Part shown: one piece after another, positions 23,279 through 23,815 of the stretch
Layout of the letters: each line of letters begins with the position of its first letter
Numbering within the stretch: the stretch's first letter is position 1
DNA from: an uncultured Pigmentiphaga sp.
GTDB lineage: Bacteria > Pseudomonadota > Gammaproteobacteria > Burkholderiales > Burkholderiaceae_B
Length of the DNA: 23,815 bases
Reading direction: 5' to 3'
NCBI GenBank assembly: GCA_937891425.1
Contig: CALAGD010000004.1
Span: forward strand, 1 to 23,815
Program-made: the position numbers and the translations under genes
The notes under the pieces: model-generated
What the model was told of the DNA's origin: nothing
What the model saw: only the letters and a program-made list of their open reading frames with translations
Databases searched by the model: none

Positions 23279-23581
23279 GATAAGACCTCACTCTCCAGAT
23301 GAAACTCAATGGAATCGATCGAATGAATTCTGGAAGACGGATGTTGCTCCCGCCGCCCATGTTGCATTGCAACATCATGTGATTTTGGCATGGGGCAATC
23401 GCTCCGGACAAACCCTTAGAATACTCCACTAAATTGCAACTATATGTAACTTTTGATGCGCTTTCCAACCCCTAGGGTTAACACTAAGATAACATAACCT
23501 ATTGAAATCAAATGTAATTTTTAGGCTGTTGCCTTGTTTCCAAAACATCACAAACACGCTTGCAAGGACACCAACCGGCTC
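23279..23581. other. AT-rich intergenic region upstream of OsmC gene and sRNA
   Basis: There is no gene with family support here. The stretch 23400-23530 is notably AT-rich for this genome. It has several A/T runs and a 13-bp dyad, AACCC-CTA-GGGTT (23467-23479). Such DNA often marks bendable regulatory or silencer-bound regions. A minus-strand promoter for the OsmC gene must lie here or further left, but I cannot place it confidently. Confidence 0.4.
23359..23375. promoter_or_regulatory. Perfect 17-bp palindrome, candidate operator
   Basis: ATGTTGCA-T-TGCAACAT is a perfect inverted repeat about 80 bases upstream of the OsmC gene. Its core TGCATTGC is found three more times within 500 bases (23269-23276, 23583-23590, 23750-23757), so it looks like a regulator site rather than chance. 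Confidence 0.55.
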
Positions 23582-23610
23582 TTGCATTGCACAACCGGAT
23601 TCTCTATAAT
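23582..23610 (+). promoter_or_regulatory. Strong sigma-70 promoter of candidate sRNA
   Basis: TTGCAT (23582-23587), an ideal 17-base spacer and a perfect TATAAT (23605-23610). This is the best promoter in the window. The -35 overlaps a TGCATTGC motif copy, so a protein bound there would block RNA polymerase. Confidence 0.75.
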
Positions 23611-23616
23611 TCACTT

Positions 23617-23733
23617 GTCGGACGTCGAAACACAGCAGCAAACAGTTGGTGTTTCGGCATCCCCAAGTGTCTCCTCCACCCTCCTCCTTTGGTGGATTTG
23701 GCCCGAAGCCGCAAGGCCTCGGGCCCTTTTTTT
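23617..23733 (+). ncRNA. Candidate small RNA, about 117 nt, family unknown
   Basis: Transcription from the promoter at 23582-23610 should start near 23617 and end at a U7 terminator at 23733. The RNA has no ATG. Three hairpins are visible. First, CGAAACAC (23626-23633) pairs perfectly with GTGTTTCG (23649-23656), extendable by G-C and U-G pairs, with a 15-base loop. Second, TCCACC (23675-23680) pairs with GGTGGA (23691-23696) around a pyrimidine loop. Third is the terminator. CTCCTCC occurs twice (23671-23677 and 23681-23687); the second lies in the loop and is complementary to Shine-Dalgarno sequences. A trans-acting translational regulator is likely by analogy. I do not recognise a named family. 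It could instead be a leader or attenuator for a gene beyond the right edge. Confidence 0.6.
23700..23733 (+). terminator. Intrinsic terminator of the candidate sRNA
   Basis: GGCCCGA (23700-23706) pairs with TCGGGCC (23719-23725). After one A/C mismatch an inner GCC-GCAA-GGC closes with a GNRA-type tetraloop. C and seven T follow. This is a textbook rho-independent terminator on the plus strand. Confidence 0.9.
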
Positions 23734-23779
23734 ACGCAGCATCCACGCATGCATTGCGCCTGACCCTGTGCGCGACAAT

Positions 23780-23815
23780 CCCCGCCGTTCAGGGCGGGGA
23801 AGGATAGCGCGGACG
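23780..23815 (+). other. Hairpin resembling an IS200/IS605 (TnpB) right end, possible remnant
   Basis: CCCCGCC-GTTCAG-GGCGGGG (23780-23799) is followed by AAGGATAGCG. From memory this resembles the hairpin plus GGGGAGGATGTC-like tail often found at the 3' end of IS200/IS605-type tnpB elements. No tnpB reading frame lies to its left, where one would be expected for this orientation, so it would be a solo end. The window stops here, so the match is only suggestive. It lacks a T-tract on both strands, so it is not a terminator. Confidence 0.25.

Noticed and set aside
23560..23763. 67-codon plus-strand frame covering the sRNA candidate
   Set aside because: Its ATG lies upstream of the promoter and the frame runs through the terminator hairpin; the transcript from the promoter contains no ATG.
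23780..23799. Right-edge hairpin as an intrinsic terminator
   Set aside because: No T-tract follows on either strand, so it is described as a possible element end instead.
1..23815. CRISPR arrays, tRNA or rRNA genes, prophage or complete insertion sequences
   Set aside because: I saw no regularly spaced repeats, no tRNA cloverleaf sequences such as GGTTCGA arms with partners, and no integrase or transposase frame.

Overview
The window comes from a GC-rich betaproteobacterium of the order Burkholderiales, most likely family Alcaligenaceae (Bordetella/Achromobacter-like). The evidence is gene order: petABC-sspAB, mscL-NIF3-tatCBA, and an mla cluster running through ibaG-murA into a long his operon. 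I cannot resolve the genus from sequence alone. Almost everything reads from the minus strand; only mscL, hpd and a candidate small RNA at the right edge read from the plus strand.

Region by region. (1) 1-3880: cytochrome bc1 genes petA-petB-petC, with a TATAAT promoter in front and a strong intrinsic terminator behind, then sspA and the first codons of sspB. (2) 3881-4864: a 470-base stretch without a gene, then mscL on the plus strand. (3) 4986-7450: tatA-tatB-tatC and a NIF3-family gene. (4) 7745-13422: histidine genes hisG-D-B-H-A-F-I-E, with hisC missing from its usual place between hisD and hisB. (5) 13419-20729: mlaF-mlaE-mlaD-mlaA-mlaC (phospholipid transport at the outer membrane), a YadG/YadH-type ABC exporter pair, ibaG (BolA family) and murA, which overlaps hisG. 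No STAS gene (mlaB) is present. From mlaF to hisE, 18 genes lie on one strand, mostly overlapping or nearly touching. (6) 20957-22769: an Lrp/AsnC regulator divergent from hpd (4-hydroxyphenylpyruvate dioxygenase), with dyad symmetries between them. (7) 22856-23815: an OsmC-family gene, then an AT-rich intergenic region.

The genes join into a few themes. Several are envelope functions: lipid transport, peptidoglycan precursor synthesis, Tat export, respiration and a mechanosensitive channel. The Tat system may serve products encoded nearby: the Rieske protein has a twin-arginine leader and MlaC has a Tat-like one. The rest is amino-acid metabolism (his, hpd) and stress (sspAB, osmC, mscL).

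The least ordinary part is the right end. A consensus-like sigma-70 promoter (TTGCAT-17-TATAAT) drives an RNA of about 117 nt with no ATG, three hairpins, two CTCCTCC motifs and a U7 terminator. It looks like an independent small RNA that I cannot assign to a known family. The same region holds four copies of TGCATTGC, three with palindromic flanks, and one overlaps the sRNA -35 box. Everything else is recognisable core genome; the interest there lies in the missing hisC and mlaB and in the regulatory DNA.
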